Made by a program: the position numbers and the translations under genes. From Variovorax sp. JS1663 (GTDB lineage Bacteria; Pseudomonadota; Gammaproteobacteria; Burkholderiales; Burkholderiaceae_C): 64,000 nt of DNA. How positions within the stretch are numbered: position 1 is the stretch's first letter; each line of letters starts with the position of its first letter. The notes beneath the pieces were generated by a model. It was given only the letters and a program-made list of their open reading frames with translations, was not told the origin of the DNA and made no database searches. The stretch spans positions 59,287 to 123,286 of the forward strand of contig NZ_LYMK01000018.1 in NCBI RefSeq assembly GCF_002157355.1. The letters are read 5' to 3'. This document shows, piece after piece, positions 53,713 through 62,775 of the stretch.

Positions 53713-56429
53713 TGCCGCACTCCGATGTCGAGGGCCGCGCTCGCACCCGACGAGGAGACGAAGGCCAGCACGCCCTGGTTGAAGATGAAGTGGCCCGGCC
53801 GGCCGGCGTCGGCCTGCGCGACGCCCGGGACGGGCGTGTCGTAGCTCAGGCCCGCTGCCGCGCCGCCCAGGTTGAAGCCGCTGCCCGCCACCGTGGCTTC
53901 GCGCGTTTCACCCTGCACGCTGGCCATGGCGTAGAGGCCGTCGGCCGCGCCCGCGGCCAGGCTCTGCTGCGGCGCCATCAGGCGCATGCCGCGGTTGGTC
54001 GCCGATTCGCGCACCAGGTGCAGGGGCACGGCGCTGCCGCCGACGAGGCCGATCACCATCGAGCCCGTGAGCGTGCCGCCGGTGGTGGTGGCGCCGCCGC
54101 TCGGCGAGGTGGTGCGTACATCGAAGGCCTGCCGCGCCGCAACCCAGCTGATGTAGCCCTTCTCGGTCTGCGTGCAGTTGGGGTCGTAGCTCATGAAGCC
54201 ATTGGTGACCGGGTCGCGGCAGTACTGGAAGGTGCCCGCATTGCGCAGGCGCACCGCCCCGGCATAGGGGGTGGCAGCGCCCGCGCCCTGCTGCGCGCCG
54301 GCCGCGTTGAAGATGTTCGCCACCGGGTTGAAGACCGTGGGCGTAGCGGCGTTCTCGAAGCTGTTCTGGAAGGCGATGAGCGGCGTGAAGCTGCCGCCGG
54401 CAGGCGCCGCCACGCCGCCCTGCAGCACGCCACCCGCGGCGAAACTGAAGACCGCCCCGTTTTCGGCGCTGGCGTACTTGCATTGCCCCTGGGCAGTGAG
54501 CGTGCCGGTGCGCTGCGTGCCGGCGGCACGGTCCAGGCTGGCGTCGATGGTGACGGTGTAGGCCAGCGTGGCCGGGTCGACCAGCACGTCGAGCTCCTCG
54601 CCCAGGCTGTTGCCGCCCTTGTAGTGGGTGGCTGCGCCGGGCAGGTGGGGGCAGGCGAGCGGATCGCCCACCTCCTGGACGCAGCTGTAGTTGATGGCCG
54701 CGTCGAGGCTGCCGCTGCCGCGGTACTTGGGCCAGGCCGGAAAGCGGCACAGCGGGCGCGTGCGGCCGAAGCTGCCGGCCACGGTGTCCATCGCCACGCC
54801 GGTGGCCGGCGCGAGGCCGCCTTCGACCCAGCTTTCCAGCGCCGCGAGGGAATCCCAGGACGGGATGAAGACCCCGGTGCCGTGGCCCATGCCCGGCACG
54901 GTGTAGAAGCGCACGCTGCGCTCCACGGCATCGGCGCCGACGGTGGCGATCAACTGCTGGTAGTAGTCGATGGTGGAGTTGGGGCTGATCACTTCGTCAG
55001 CCAGGCCGTGCAGCAGGATCAGCCGCCCGCCGCGGGCCAGGAAGGGGCTCAATTGCGGATTGGTGGCATCCGTGATCGCCGAGACCTCGGCCACGCGCGC
55101 CGACCAGGAACCGGGTGCCACGGGATCGAAGCCCAGCGAGTCGAAGGCTTCAAGGCGCGTGACGAAGAACTTCACCCACTGGTCGCCGGTGACGTACATG
55201 TTGGCGTCGGCGGAGGTCGCGGGGTTGGCAGGCACGGGCCGCGTGCCCAGGTTGCGCGTGGTGTAGGGGCCGGCCACCAGCGCGCCTTCGAGGAGGTTGT
55301 AGCCGCCGGCGCGAGTCACGCCGTTCGCGAGGGAATAGCCGTTGAACACCAGCGGCGATTCGATGGTGCGGACGGTGGCGAGTTGCGCATCGGAGAGGCA
55401 GCCGTCGCCGTTGTCGGTGCCCCCGCTGCAGCGCAGCGATGCGAGGATCTGCGCGTTGAGCAGACGGCAGCTCTCGACGTTGCTGACGATGGCGTCGACG
55501 GCGCCATCGAGCCGGTCGCACGCCTGCAGCACGGTGCGCTGGACCAGCAGGGTCTTGGCGATGTTGAGCCAGCCGGCGCCGCCATTGGCGTACAGGGCAC
55601 GCCCCACCGCCACGTTCGACAGGCGCGTGCCGCTGTAGTTGAGCGCGGGTTCGTTGGCGATCACCCCGTCGTAGTCCGCCGGCCAGCGCTGGATGTAGGC
55701 CAGCGCGTCGCGGCCGCCGGTGGAGGTGCCGAGGAAGTAGGTCTTCTTCGGCGCGCCGCCGTAATGCGCTTGCACGAGCTGCATGACGACGTCGTGCGTC
55801 TTCTTCAGCGACTGGCCGCCGTAGTTGGCCAGGGACTCGTCATCGGCGGCGAAGCGGCCATCGGTGATGCTGCTGCTCTGGTGGCCGGAGTCGTCGCCGA
55901 AGGTGGCGTAGCCCAGCGCCAACGGCGCGGGCTTGTCGGGCGGGCCGAAGCGGACCGTCTCGGTGCCATCGATCAGCCGGCCGTTGAAGCCACCGCCCCC
56001 GAAGTGGATCAGCTTCTGGTTCCACTGCTGCGGCAGGTTGAGCTGGAAGTTGATCAGCGGCGCGTTCGGGTCGATCGGCCGGATGCTGCCGCGGACCCGG
56101 CAATGTGCGCCCAATGCGTTGCCGGGCTCGTCGGCGGCGACCTCCACCGCGCTGGCCACGTTCGCGCCCTGGGTCGGCAGGCCGATGCGGCCGGCCGCGA
56201 TGTCCATGCCGGCGAGCGATGTGCAGGCAACCTTGGGCGCGACCGTCGCGGGCGGCGCCGCGGGTGGATCGGAATCGGGCGATGGCGTGCCGCCGGAGGG
56301 GGCCGGCGCGGCCGGAAGGCCGGCGAAGCCGCCACCCCCGCCGCCGCCACAGGCGGCAAGGATCAGGGCCAGGCACAGGGGAAATGCGCGGGCCAAAAGC
56401 GATGGGCAGCAAGAGCGAAAAAACGGCAT
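53709..56429 (-). CDS. tannase/feruloyl-esterase family lipoprotein with long C-terminal extension
   Basis: A 906-residue exported esterase. ATG 56429 has GGAGA seven bases upstream. The signal ends in a lipobox (LILAAC) followed by seven glycines, so it is anchored on the outer side. Residues about 70-590 form the tannase domain: the catalytic serine in FLGTSTGGRDALAYIQRWP near residue 235, FNGRLIDGTE, the acid in LHGLADEVISPN and the histidine in VPGMGHGTG. The tannase-type ending RPLCRFPAWPKYRGSGSLDA lies near 560. The remaining 315 residues are a beta-rich Gly/Ala/Thr region I cannot assign. It probably hydrolyses gallate or hydroxycinnamate esters. It is co-transcribed with the downstream hydrolase. 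Confidence 0.88.
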   Translation of the reverse strand: MPFFRSCCPSLLARAFPLCLALILAACGGGGGGGFAGLPAAPAPSGGTPSPDSDPPAAPPATVAPKVACTSLAGMDIAAGRIGLPTQGANVASAVEVAADEPGNALGAHCRVRGSIRPIDPNAPLINFQLNLPQQWNQKLIHFGGGGFNGRLIDGTETVRFGPPDKPAPLALGYATFGDDSGHQSSSITDGRFAADDESLANYGGQSLKKTHDVVMQLVQAHYGGAPKKTYFLGTSTGGRDALAYIQRWPADYDGVIANEPALNYSGTRLSNVAVGRALYANGGAGWLNIAKTLLVQRTVLQACDRLDGAVDAIVSNVESCRLLNAQILASLRCSGGTDNGDGCLSDAQLATVRTIESPLVFNGYSLANGVTRAGGYNLLEGALVAGPYTTRNLGTRPVPANPATSADANMYVTGDQWVKFFVTRLEAFDSLGFDPVAPGSWSARVAEVSAITDATNPQLSPFLARGGRLILLHGLADEVISPNSTIDYYQQLIATVGADAVERSVRFYTVPGMGHGTGVFIPSWDSLAALESWVEGGLAPATGVAMDTVAGSFGRTRPLCRFPAWPKYRGSGSLDAAINYSCVQEVGDPLACPHLPGAATHYKGGNSLGEELDVLVDPATLAYTVTIDASLDRAAGTQRTGTLTAQGQCKYASAENGAVFSFAAGGVLQGGVAAPAGGSFTPLIAFQNSFENAATPTVFNPVANIFNAAGAQQGAGAATPYAGAVRLRNAGTFQYCRDPVTNGFMSYDPNCTQTEKGYISWVAARQAFDVRTTSPSGGATTTGGTLTGSMVIGLVGGSAVPLHLVRESATNRGMRLMAPQQSLAAGAADGLYAMASVQGETREATVAGSGFNLGGAAAGLSYDTPVPGVAQADAGRPGHFIFNQGVLAFVSSSGASAALDIGVRH

Positions 56430-56499
56430 GAACATGTCTCCGGAGCGAGGCCTCGCGGGACCTCTTGATGGGGGCTCCGAAGATGAATCAGCAGTGACT

Positions 56500-56527
56500 T
56501 AGGGTCAAATAAAATAAAGCAACCCTA
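56500..56527. promoter_or_regulatory. AT-rich divergent operator with inverted repeat
   Basis: The gap between the tannase gene and the LysR gene is unusually AT-rich for this window. It contains TAGGGT (56500-56505) and ACCCTA (56522-56527), a perfect 6-bp inverted repeat around AAATAAAATAAAG. A second repeat, ATATG-N5-CATAT, lies at 56531-56545 over the LysR start. This is the expected place for an autoregulating LysR protein to bind. Confidence 0.5.
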
Positions 56528-56543
56528 TCAATATGAAAAACAT

Positions 56544-57458
56544 ATGGACCTGAGAGCACTCCGCTACTTCGCGGCCGTGGCTGAGACTGGCCACATGACC
56601 CGCGCCGCGGAGCAGCTGGGTATCCAGCAGCCGCCGCTGAGCCTGCAGATCAAGGCACTGGAGCGCGAGCTCGGCATCGCCCTGTTCAAGCGCCATCCGC
56701 GTGGCATGGCGCTCACCGACGCGGGCCGCCGCTTCCAGACCGAAGCGCTGCGCATGCTGCAGGACATGGACGCGATGAAGCAACGCATGGTGCGCGTGGC
56801 GCGGGGGCAGGATGGCGAGCTCGCCATCGGCTTCACCAGCTCGGCGGCGGCGCACCGCTTCATGCCGGACGCGCTGCGCGCCTTCCGGCAGAGCCATCCG
56901 GGCGTCGCGCTGAAACTGCGCGAGAACAATGCCGCCGAGCTGACCGAGGCGCTCGCCGCCGGACGCCTGCATTGCGGGCTGCTGCGCATGCCGGTGGCGC
57001 GACCCGAGGGCCTGCGTTTCGAGACACTGCTGCGCGAGCCGGTGCTGGTGGCGATGCCGCGCGATCACCGCCTCGCCAACGACGACGGGAACGACCCGCG
57101 CGCGCCGCTGTCCCTTGCGCAGCTGTGCGAGGAAGGGCTGATCCTCGTGCGGCGGCCCGGCGCGCCGGGCCTCTACGCCGATCTGCTGGCGCTGTGCCAG
57201 GCGCAGGGCCTGCAGCCGCGGGTGGTGGCCGAGGTAGATCGCATGATGACCAACCTGAACCTGGTGGCGGCCGGCGTCGGCCTGTCGGTGGTGCCGGCCT
57301 CCATGGGCGGGGTGCATCCGCATGCGATCCGCTATGCCGCCCTGGCGGACAGCGCGCCTCTCGATGCGCCGCTCACGCTCGTGTCGCGCGAGGGCGAGGA
57401 CAACCTGCCGGCCCTGCATTTCGCCACGCTGCTGCGCGAGCGCGCCGCCGCCGAATGA
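56544..57458 (+). CDS. LysR-family transcriptional regulator (BenM/CatM-like type)
   Basis: A 304-residue regulator. The helix-turn-helix is [20 protein letters not shown] through [20 protein letters not shown] (about residues 1-50), which is the sequence type found in regulators of aromatic catabolism. The substrate-binding domain has [20 protein letters not shown] and [14 protein letters not shown]. It diverges from the tannase/hydrolase pair and overlaps the following Bug receptor gene (ATGA), so it likely controls both directions in response to an aromatic acid. Confidence 0.92.
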   Translation: MDLRALRYFAAVAETGHMTRAAEQLGIQQPPLSLQIKALERELGIALFKRHPRGMALTDAGRRFQTEALRMLQDMDAMKQRMVRVARGQDGELAIGFTSSAAAHRFMPDALRAFRQSHPGVALKLRENNAAELTEALAAGRLHCGLLRMPVARPEGLRFETLLREPVLVAMPRDHRLANDDGNDPRAPLSLAQLCEEGLILVRRPGAPGLYADLLALCQAQGLQPRVVAEVDRMMTNLNLVAAGVGLSVVPASMGGVHPHAIRYAALADSAPLDAPLTLVSREGEDNLPALHFATLLRERAAAE

Positions 57459-58453
57459 AGCTGCAGCGCCGCACACTGGGACGATGGGGGCTCGCGGCCT
57501 GCGCCTCGCCATTGAGCTGGCCACTGCCACCGGGCGCGCTGGCCGCGCCCGCGGCGTGGCCCGATCGTCCGCTGCGCCTGCTGGTCGTCTACCCGCCCGG
57601 CGGCGTCAGCGACGGCATGGCGCGCGTGCTGGCCGAGCCGCTGTCGCAGGCCCTGGGCGTGCCGGTACTGGTGGAGCATCGCGCGGGCGCAGGCGGTGCC
57701 GTCGGCATGGGGGTGCTCGCACGTGCGGCGCCGGACGGCCGCACCCTCGCCTTCTCGGCCATCAGCCCGCTGACGCTGCAACCGCTGCTCACGCGCGTGC
57801 GCTACGACCCGCTGCGCGCTTTCGTGCCGGTGGTCAGCGTGATGCGCACGCCGGTGCTGGTGGTGGGCACGCCGGCCTTCGCGGGCCGCGGCTTCGACGC
57901 ACTGGTCGCACTGGCGCGCGCCCAGCCCGGCGCCGTGCGATGGGCCAGCTCGGGCATGGCGACCGTCGGACACATGGTGCTGGTGCAGGTGCGCGCCCAG
58001 AGCGGCGCCGCGATCACGCACATCCCCTATCAAGGCGGCGGCCCGCAGCTGAAGGATGCGCTGGCCGGGCAGTTCGAGGTGCTGTCCACCAATGTAGCCG
58101 CGCAGCAGCTGCAGTACATCGAGAGCGGCCGGCTGCAGCCGCTGGCGGTCGGCGCGCCGGCGCGGCTGGACGTGCTGCCCGACGTGCCGACGCTGGCGGA
58201 ACTCGGCTTTCCGCAGGCCAACCTGGTGTCGCTGTTCGGCCTCTTCGCACCCGCGCGCACGCCAGCGGCGGTGGTGCAGCGGCTCCATGCGGAGATCAAC
58301 CGCATGCTCGAGACCGAACCGCTGCGCCTGTGGCTGCGGGAGGCGCACAACCTGCCGGCGGGCGGCAGCATGGAGTCCTTCGCGCGAGAGATCGCGCTCG
58401 ACCGGCAGCGCAACCGCGCACTGGTGGCGGGGCACGCTGCGCTGTTCGACTGA
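57455..58453 (+). CDS. Bug-family (tripartite tricarboxylate transporter) substrate-binding protein
   Basis: Periplasmic receptor of 332 residues. ATG 57455 overlaps the LysR stop as ATGA. The N terminus ([20 protein letters not shown]) is a signal peptide with a twin-arginine-like start. Bug hallmarks are [60 protein letters not shown] and [10 protein letters not shown]. It is followed 30 bp later by a damaged KgtP-like transporter. It presumably binds the acid released by the neighbouring esterases, but ligands cannot be predicted from sequence. Confidence 0.9.
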   Translation: MKLQRRTLGRWGLAACASPLSWPLPPGALAAPAAWPDRPLRLLVVYPPGGVSDGMARVLAEPLSQALGVPVLVEHRAGAGGAVGMGVLARAAPDGRTLAFSAISPLTLQPLLTRVRYDPLRAFVPVVSVMRTPVLVVGTPAFAGRGFDALVALARAQPGAVRWASSGMATVGHMVLVQVRAQSGAAITHIPYQGGGPQLKDALAGQFEVLSTNVAAQQLQYIESGRLQPLAVGAPARLDVLPDVPTLAELGFPQANLVSLFGLFAPARTPAAVVQRLHAEINRMLETEPLRLWLREAHNLPAGGSMESFAREIALDRQRNRALVAGHAALFD

Positions 58454-58483
58454 TCCACGCGGGCGACCCGGGCAAGGCGCCGG

Positions 58484-59725
58484 CTGACAACACGGCCGGA
58501 TCTTCGCGATCCGGCGCCTCCTCCGGCAACCTGGTCGAGTGGTTCGACTTCTACGTCTACGCCTTCTCGGCGATCTACTTCGCCGACTCCTTCTTTCCGA
58601 AATCCGATCCGACGGTCCAGCTGCTCGATACGGCGGGCGTCTTCGCAGCGGGCTTCCTGATGCGGCCCGTCGGCGGCTGGCTGTTCGGCCGCATCGCCGA
58701 TCGCAAGGGCCGCAAGTTCTCGATGGTGGTCTCGGTCACGATGATGTGCGCGGGCTCGCTCGCCATCGCTTGCATGCCCACCTACGACAGCATCGGCGCC
58801 TGGGCGCCCGCGCTGCTGCTGGCGGCACGGCTGTTCCAGGGCCTGTCGGTGGGCGGCGAGTACGGCACGACCGCCACCTACATGAGCGAGGTGGCGCTCA
58901 AGGGCCAACGCGGGCTTCTTTTCCTCGTTCCAGTACGTCACGCTGATCCGCGGCCAGCTGCTCGCGGTGCTGGTCATCGTGATCCTCGAGCAATTGCTGA
59001 GCGAGGCCGAGCTCAAGGCCTGGGGCTGGCGCATCCCCTTCGTGATCGGCGCGCTGACGGCGGTGGTGGCGATGCAGCTGCGGCGCCAGCTGCAGGAGAC
59101 CTCCAGTGCGGAGAGCCGCAACAACGAGGAGGCCGGCACGCTGGCCGGGCTGTTCCGGCGCCACAAAGCGGCCTTCGTCACCGTGCTGGGCTTCACCGCG
59201 GGCGGCTCGCCGATCTTCTACACCTTCACGACCTACATGCAGAAGTACCTGATCAAGACCACCAGCTACGTGATGACCTGCGCCCTGTTCGTCTACATGT
59301 GCCTGCAGCCGCCCTTCGGCGCGCTGTCGGACCGCATCGGCCGGCGCAACAACATGCTGCTGTTCGGCGCGCTGGGAGCGCTGGCGACGGTGCCGATCCT
59401 GACCGCGCTGCAGCATGTGACGAGCCCGGTGGCCGCGTTCGCGCTGATCATCCTGGCACTGGCGATCGTGAGCTTCTACACCTCGATCAGCGGCATCGTG
59501 AAGGCGGAGATGTTTCCACCCGAGGTCCGCGCGCTCGGCGTGGGCCTGGCCTACGCGGTGGCCAATGCGATCTTCGGCGGCTCGGCGGAGTACGTGGCGC
59601 TGGGACTCAAGTCACTGGGCCACGAGTCGGCCTTCTTCTGGTACGTGACGGCGATGATGGTGATCGCCTTCCTGGTGAGCTGGCGTCTGCCGCGGCAGGC
59701 CAGCTACCTGCACCACGATCACTGA
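58484..59725 (+). pseudogene. KgtP-like MFS transporter (metabolite:H+ symporter) broken by frameshifts
   Basis: Homologue of the E. coli alpha-ketoglutarate permease. [40 protein letters not shown] and [20 protein letters not shown] are read in one frame to about 58914. After one extra base at 58915 the protein continues in another frame ([20 protein letters not shown]) to the stop at 59725. Upstream no ATG, GTG or TTG exists in the first frame. A likely ancestral start is the CTG at 58484 (followed by TTRPDLR), in a frame that needs a one-base shift near 58510. About eight residues between transmembrane segments are also missing relative to KgtP near QKYLIKTTS. It was probably a dicarboxylate or aromatic acid importer. 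Confidence 0.85.
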
Positions 59726-59744
59726 GCCCTTCGCGCGCGATGCT

Positions 59745-60305
59745 TCAGGCTTCGGACTGCCAGAGCTTGGGGTAGTCCGTGACGAAGCCATCGGCCGTGA
59801 CGACCAGCAGGGCCTCGTAGTCGAAGCGGGCGGCCTGGTACCAGTACTCCGTCTCGCTGCGGCGCTCGTAGGTCTGCACCAGCGCGCTCAGGCCCTCGTC
59901 GTCGAGATCGAGCCAGGCGGCAGGCGACTCGGCGCTCTCGCCGACCTGCAGGTTCAGACGGCGCAGGGCCAGCAGGTTGGTGGCAGGCGTGAAGCCCAGG
60001 TCCAGGTCGGTGCAATGCGCCAAGCCCGGCGCGGCCTGGTCGTTGAGGGTCCATCCGCCGTTGCCGGCGCGTGCGATCGCGAAGTCCACCGCCAGGGAAC
60101 CCACCCAGCCGCGCACGCGGCCCCATTTCGCATGCCAGGCCTTGTCGCAGTGCACGCGATAGTCCAGACGGGCCGGCTGCCCGTTCTCGCTGCGGAACAC
60201 GGCCGCGCCATCGAGTTGCCACCCGTCGCCGTGCTTCTCCAGGCGACAGGCATCGTGGCCGGGCAGGTCGAGCCGGCGCCAGAACATGGTGGCTACGATT
60301 TGCAT
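59745..60305 (-). CDS. putative glycolipid-binding domain protein
   Basis: A 186-residue soluble protein that resembles the putative glycolipid-binding family (PF06475). The visible matches are [59 protein letters not shown] and the C-terminal [20 protein letters not shown]. No enzyme activity is known for the family. ATG 60305 (MQIVATMFW) is chosen; an ATG three codons upstream is possible. It diverges from dinB with a 67-bp gap and converges on the broken MFS gene. Confidence 0.82.
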   Translation of the reverse strand: MQIVATMFWRRLDLPGHDACRLEKHGDGWQLDGAAVFRSENGQPARLDYRVHCDKAWHAKWGRVRGWVGSLAVDFAIARAGNGGWTLNDQAAPGLAHCTDLDLGFTPATNLLALRRLNLQVGESAESPAAWLDLDDEGLSALVQTYERRSETEYWYQAARFDYEALLVVTADGFVTDYPKLWQSEA

Positions 60306-60372
60306 GGCCGACATGATGGCATCGATGGCCCCGGCACACCAGAGCCCTTCCCCAGCGTTCAAAATCCTTGCC

Positions 60373-61602
60373 GTGACCATTGCCCCGATCCGCCGCATTG
60401 CCCACCTCGACATGGACGCGTTCTATGCCTCGGTGGAATTGCTGCGCTATCCGCAGCTCAAGGGTCTGCCGGTGGTCATCGGCGGAAGCCGGCGCCGCGA
60501 AGACGAGGCCCTGCGACACGTGCCGGAAGGCGGCACGCTGGCCGACATTCCGGTCGAAACTTTTCCGCTGCTGAGGGACTACGTGGGGCGAGGCGTGATC
60601 ACCACGGCGACCTACCCGGCGCGCCCCTTCGGCGTCGGCTCCGCCATGGGGCTCATGAAGGCGGCCAAGCTGTGCCCACAGGCCATCATCCTGCCAGTCG
60701 ACTTCGACGAGTACCGACGCTTCTCGCGCATCTTCAAGAAGGTGATCACCAACGCCGCGCCGGTGATGGAAGACCGCGGCGTGGACGAGGTGTACATCGA
60801 CTTCACCGTGGTGCCTGATGGGCAGCTCGAGGGGGGACGGGTGCTGGCGCGACGGATCCAGCGCTCGATCCTCGAGGCCACCGGGCTGACCTGCTCGATC
60901 GGTGTCGCGCCCAACAAGCTGCTGGCCAAGATGGCCAGCGAGTTCGAGAAGCCCAACGGTGTCTCCATCGTCTACGAGAGCGACCTCGAGACGCGCATCT
61001 GGCCGCTGCCTTGCCGCAAGGTCAACGGCATCGGACCCAAGGCCGACGAGAAGCTGCAGCGTTTCGGCATCCGCACGATCGGCGAACTCGCAGCCCGCGA
61101 TCGCTCGTGGCTGATCGAGAACTTCGGCAAGGCCACCGGCGCCTGGATGCACGAGATGGCCTGGGGACGCGACGAGCGGCCGGTGGTGACCGAGAGCGAG
61201 CCCGTGTCAATGAGCCGCGAGACCACCTTCGACCGCGACCTGCACGCGGTGCGCAACCGCGCCGAACTGGGCGCGATCTTCACGCACCTGTGCGAGAAGG
61301 TGGCGGAGGACTTGCAACGCAAAGGCTACGTGGGCAAGACCATCGGCATCAAGCTGCGCTATGACGACTTCAAGATCGCGACGCGCGACCAGACCATCGA
61401 GCAGTTCACCGCCGATGCGAAGACCATCCGGCTGACGGCAGGGCGCTGCCTCAAGCGCGTGCCGCTGGAGCGGCCGTTGCGCCTCCTCGGCGTGCGCGTG
61501 GGCGCGCTGGTGAAGGCCGGGAGCCAGGAGGCACGAATGGCGCAGGTTGGCAGCACCGCGCGTGCAGAGGCTGAAGCCGCGATGACCGCTTCGCTTTTCT
61601 AG
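60373..61602 (+). CDS. dinB: DNA polymerase IV (Y-family translesion polymerase)
   Basis: Error-prone polymerase that bypasses minor-groove lesions. The GTG start at 60373 gives MTIAPIRRIAHLDMDAFYAS and 409 residues (E. coli 351). Catalytic acids are Asp13 (LDMDAFYASVE) and the Asp-Glu pair in GVDEVYIDFT. The thumb and little-finger domains follow (LTCSIGVAPNKLLAKMASEF, KVNGIGPKADEKLQRFGI). The early palm carries about 30 extra residues (SRRREDEALRHVPEGGTLAD) seen in Burkholderiales-type DinB. The C terminus lacks an obvious beta-clamp QLxLF motif; it ends EAAMTASLF. No LexA box is evident in the short divergent gap. A longer frame from 60286 is unlikely. Confidence 0.93.
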   Translation: MTIAPIRRIAHLDMDAFYASVELLRYPQLKGLPVVIGGSRRREDEALRHVPEGGTLADIPVETFPLLRDYVGRGVITTATYPARPFGVGSAMGLMKAAKLCPQAIILPVDFDEYRRFSRIFKKVITNAAPVMEDRGVDEVYIDFTVVPDGQLEGGRVLARRIQRSILEATGLTCSIGVAPNKLLAKMASEFEKPNGVSIVYESDLETRIWPLPCRKVNGIGPKADEKLQRFGIRTIGELAARDRSWLIENFGKATGAWMHEMAWGRDERPVVTESEPVSMSRETTFDRDLHAVRNRAELGAIFTHLCEKVAEDLQRKGYVGKTIGIKLRYDDFKIATRDQTIEQFTADAKTIRLTAGRCLKRVPLERPLRLLGVRVGALVKAGSQEARMAQVGSTARAEAEAAMTASLF

Positions 61603-61603
61603 C

Positions 61604-62632
61604 CTAGCGCTTCAGTGCCGGCACGCCGTCGTGCCACTGGGGCCAGTTGGCGACGATGTGATCGACCACGCGCGTGCCGACCAGCGCGATGTTCTCCACC
61701 GTCTCGGCAAAGCCGCCGGCAGTTTCGCCGGGGGCCGGATCCAGGTGCTGCAGCGTGGTCTCGCGCGGGTTGCCCTGGTCGAAGTTCACGGCGCCGCGCA
61801 GGCTCATCACGCGATCGCTGCCGTGCGTACGCTTGATCACCAGCGTGATCGCAGCGGCTTCCATCTCGGTGATCGCGTAGTCGTCGGCCCCGTAGAGCTT
61901 GGCGATGTACTGCGCCTGGTTGGACATGCCGGGGCCGTGGAAGAATGTGTCGCCCGTCATGTGCGTGCCGGTACCGACGAAGGGCGCGCGACGCGCCGCG
62001 GCCTGCGGATAGCGCAGCCGGTAGGCCCGGGCAGATTCGGAGTCCTTCAGTGGCGTGTCGGCGGAGAGCGTCATCGCCCAGCCGACGAGCTCCGGGTTGA
62101 GCTTGAAGCGCCTGTATTCCTCGTAGCCCTTGCGCGGCATGAAGGTCGGCTCGCCCGGCTTGTTCTCCTCGGGGGCCCAGCGGTGACCGAGGTCGTAGTC
62201 GACCAGCCAGGTGGCCCAGTTGACCTCGCCGATGGTGCCGCGCGAGGGCGGCGTGCCGGCCACGCCCGAGAGCACGTAGTAGGTCTTGGAGAAATCGAAC
62301 TTGGGATGCAGGAGGATCGCCTGCATCGAGGCGGAGGAGTTCACCTTGCCCATGCCGAGCACGGCGCCGCAGACGCCGTCTGCGTTGCAGTAGACCGGCT
62401 GCATCGCGCCAGGGACGTTGATCGGCGTGGCGCCTTTCCAGTAGCGCTCGTACCAGTGCTGGAATTCGCCTGCGCGATCGCCGGTGTTCTGGCCGATCTC
62501 GAACATGGCGGCAACGAAAACCTTGACCGGCACCCGGGCTGCGGGTTGCGGCGTGGATGCACAACCCGCAAGCAGCACGGCTACAGCAGACAAGGCCAGG
62601 ACAGGCAGGCGGGACGACCAGATGGAGGACAT
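61604..62632 (-). CDS. purine nucleoside permease (NUP family) lipoprotein
   Basis: A 342-residue protein of the NUP family (PF06516), first known as a fungal purine nucleoside permease. ATG 62632 gives the lipoprotein signal MSSIWSSRLPVLALSAVAVL with lipobox LAGC. VKVFVAAMFEIGQNTGDRAG, GMGKVNSSASMQAIL, GVAGTPPSRGTIGEVNWATW and ITEMEAAAI are conserved blocks; several resemble nucleoside phosphorylases, so bacterial members may be enzymes or binding proteins rather than channels. No multi-span membrane region is present. It converges with dinB (one base between stops) and diverges from topoisomerase IB. Confidence 0.88.
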   Translation of the reverse strand: MSSIWSSRLPVLALSAVAVLLAGCASTPQPAARVPVKVFVAAMFEIGQNTGDRAGEFQHWYERYWKGATPINVPGAMQPVYCNADGVCGAVLGMGKVNSSASMQAILLHPKFDFSKTYYVLSGVAGTPPSRGTIGEVNWATWLVDYDLGHRWAPEENKPGEPTFMPRKGYEEYRRFKLNPELVGWAMTLSADTPLKDSESARAYRLRYPQAAARRAPFVGTGTHMTGDTFFHGPGMSNQAQYIAKLYGADDYAITEMEAAAITLVIKRTHGSDRVMSLRGAVNFDQGNPRETTLQHLDPAPGETAGGFAETVENIALVGTRVVDHIVANWPQWHDGVPALKR

Positions 62633-62775
62633 CGACTTTCCGATAGCAGTAGATAAAAGAGAGATGGCATCGCACTCGCGGCGCGCCCTGCGTCCTACAG
62701 CCGCTTGCGGCGCGCACCATCTCGCCGCGGCGCCTTGGCAAACGCACGCTACGTCCGTCATTTTCGCAAAGTCCA

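Noticed and set aside
53712..56468. 918-codon plus-strand frame
   Set aside because: Antisense shadow of the tannase-family gene; composition is His/Gly/Ala/Arg-rich and no domain can be read in it.
60286..60372. Upstream extension of dinB to an ATG at 60286
   Set aside because: It would overlap the start of the divergent glycolipid-binding gene, and family N termini begin at the GTG 60373 (MTIAPIRRIAHLDMD).
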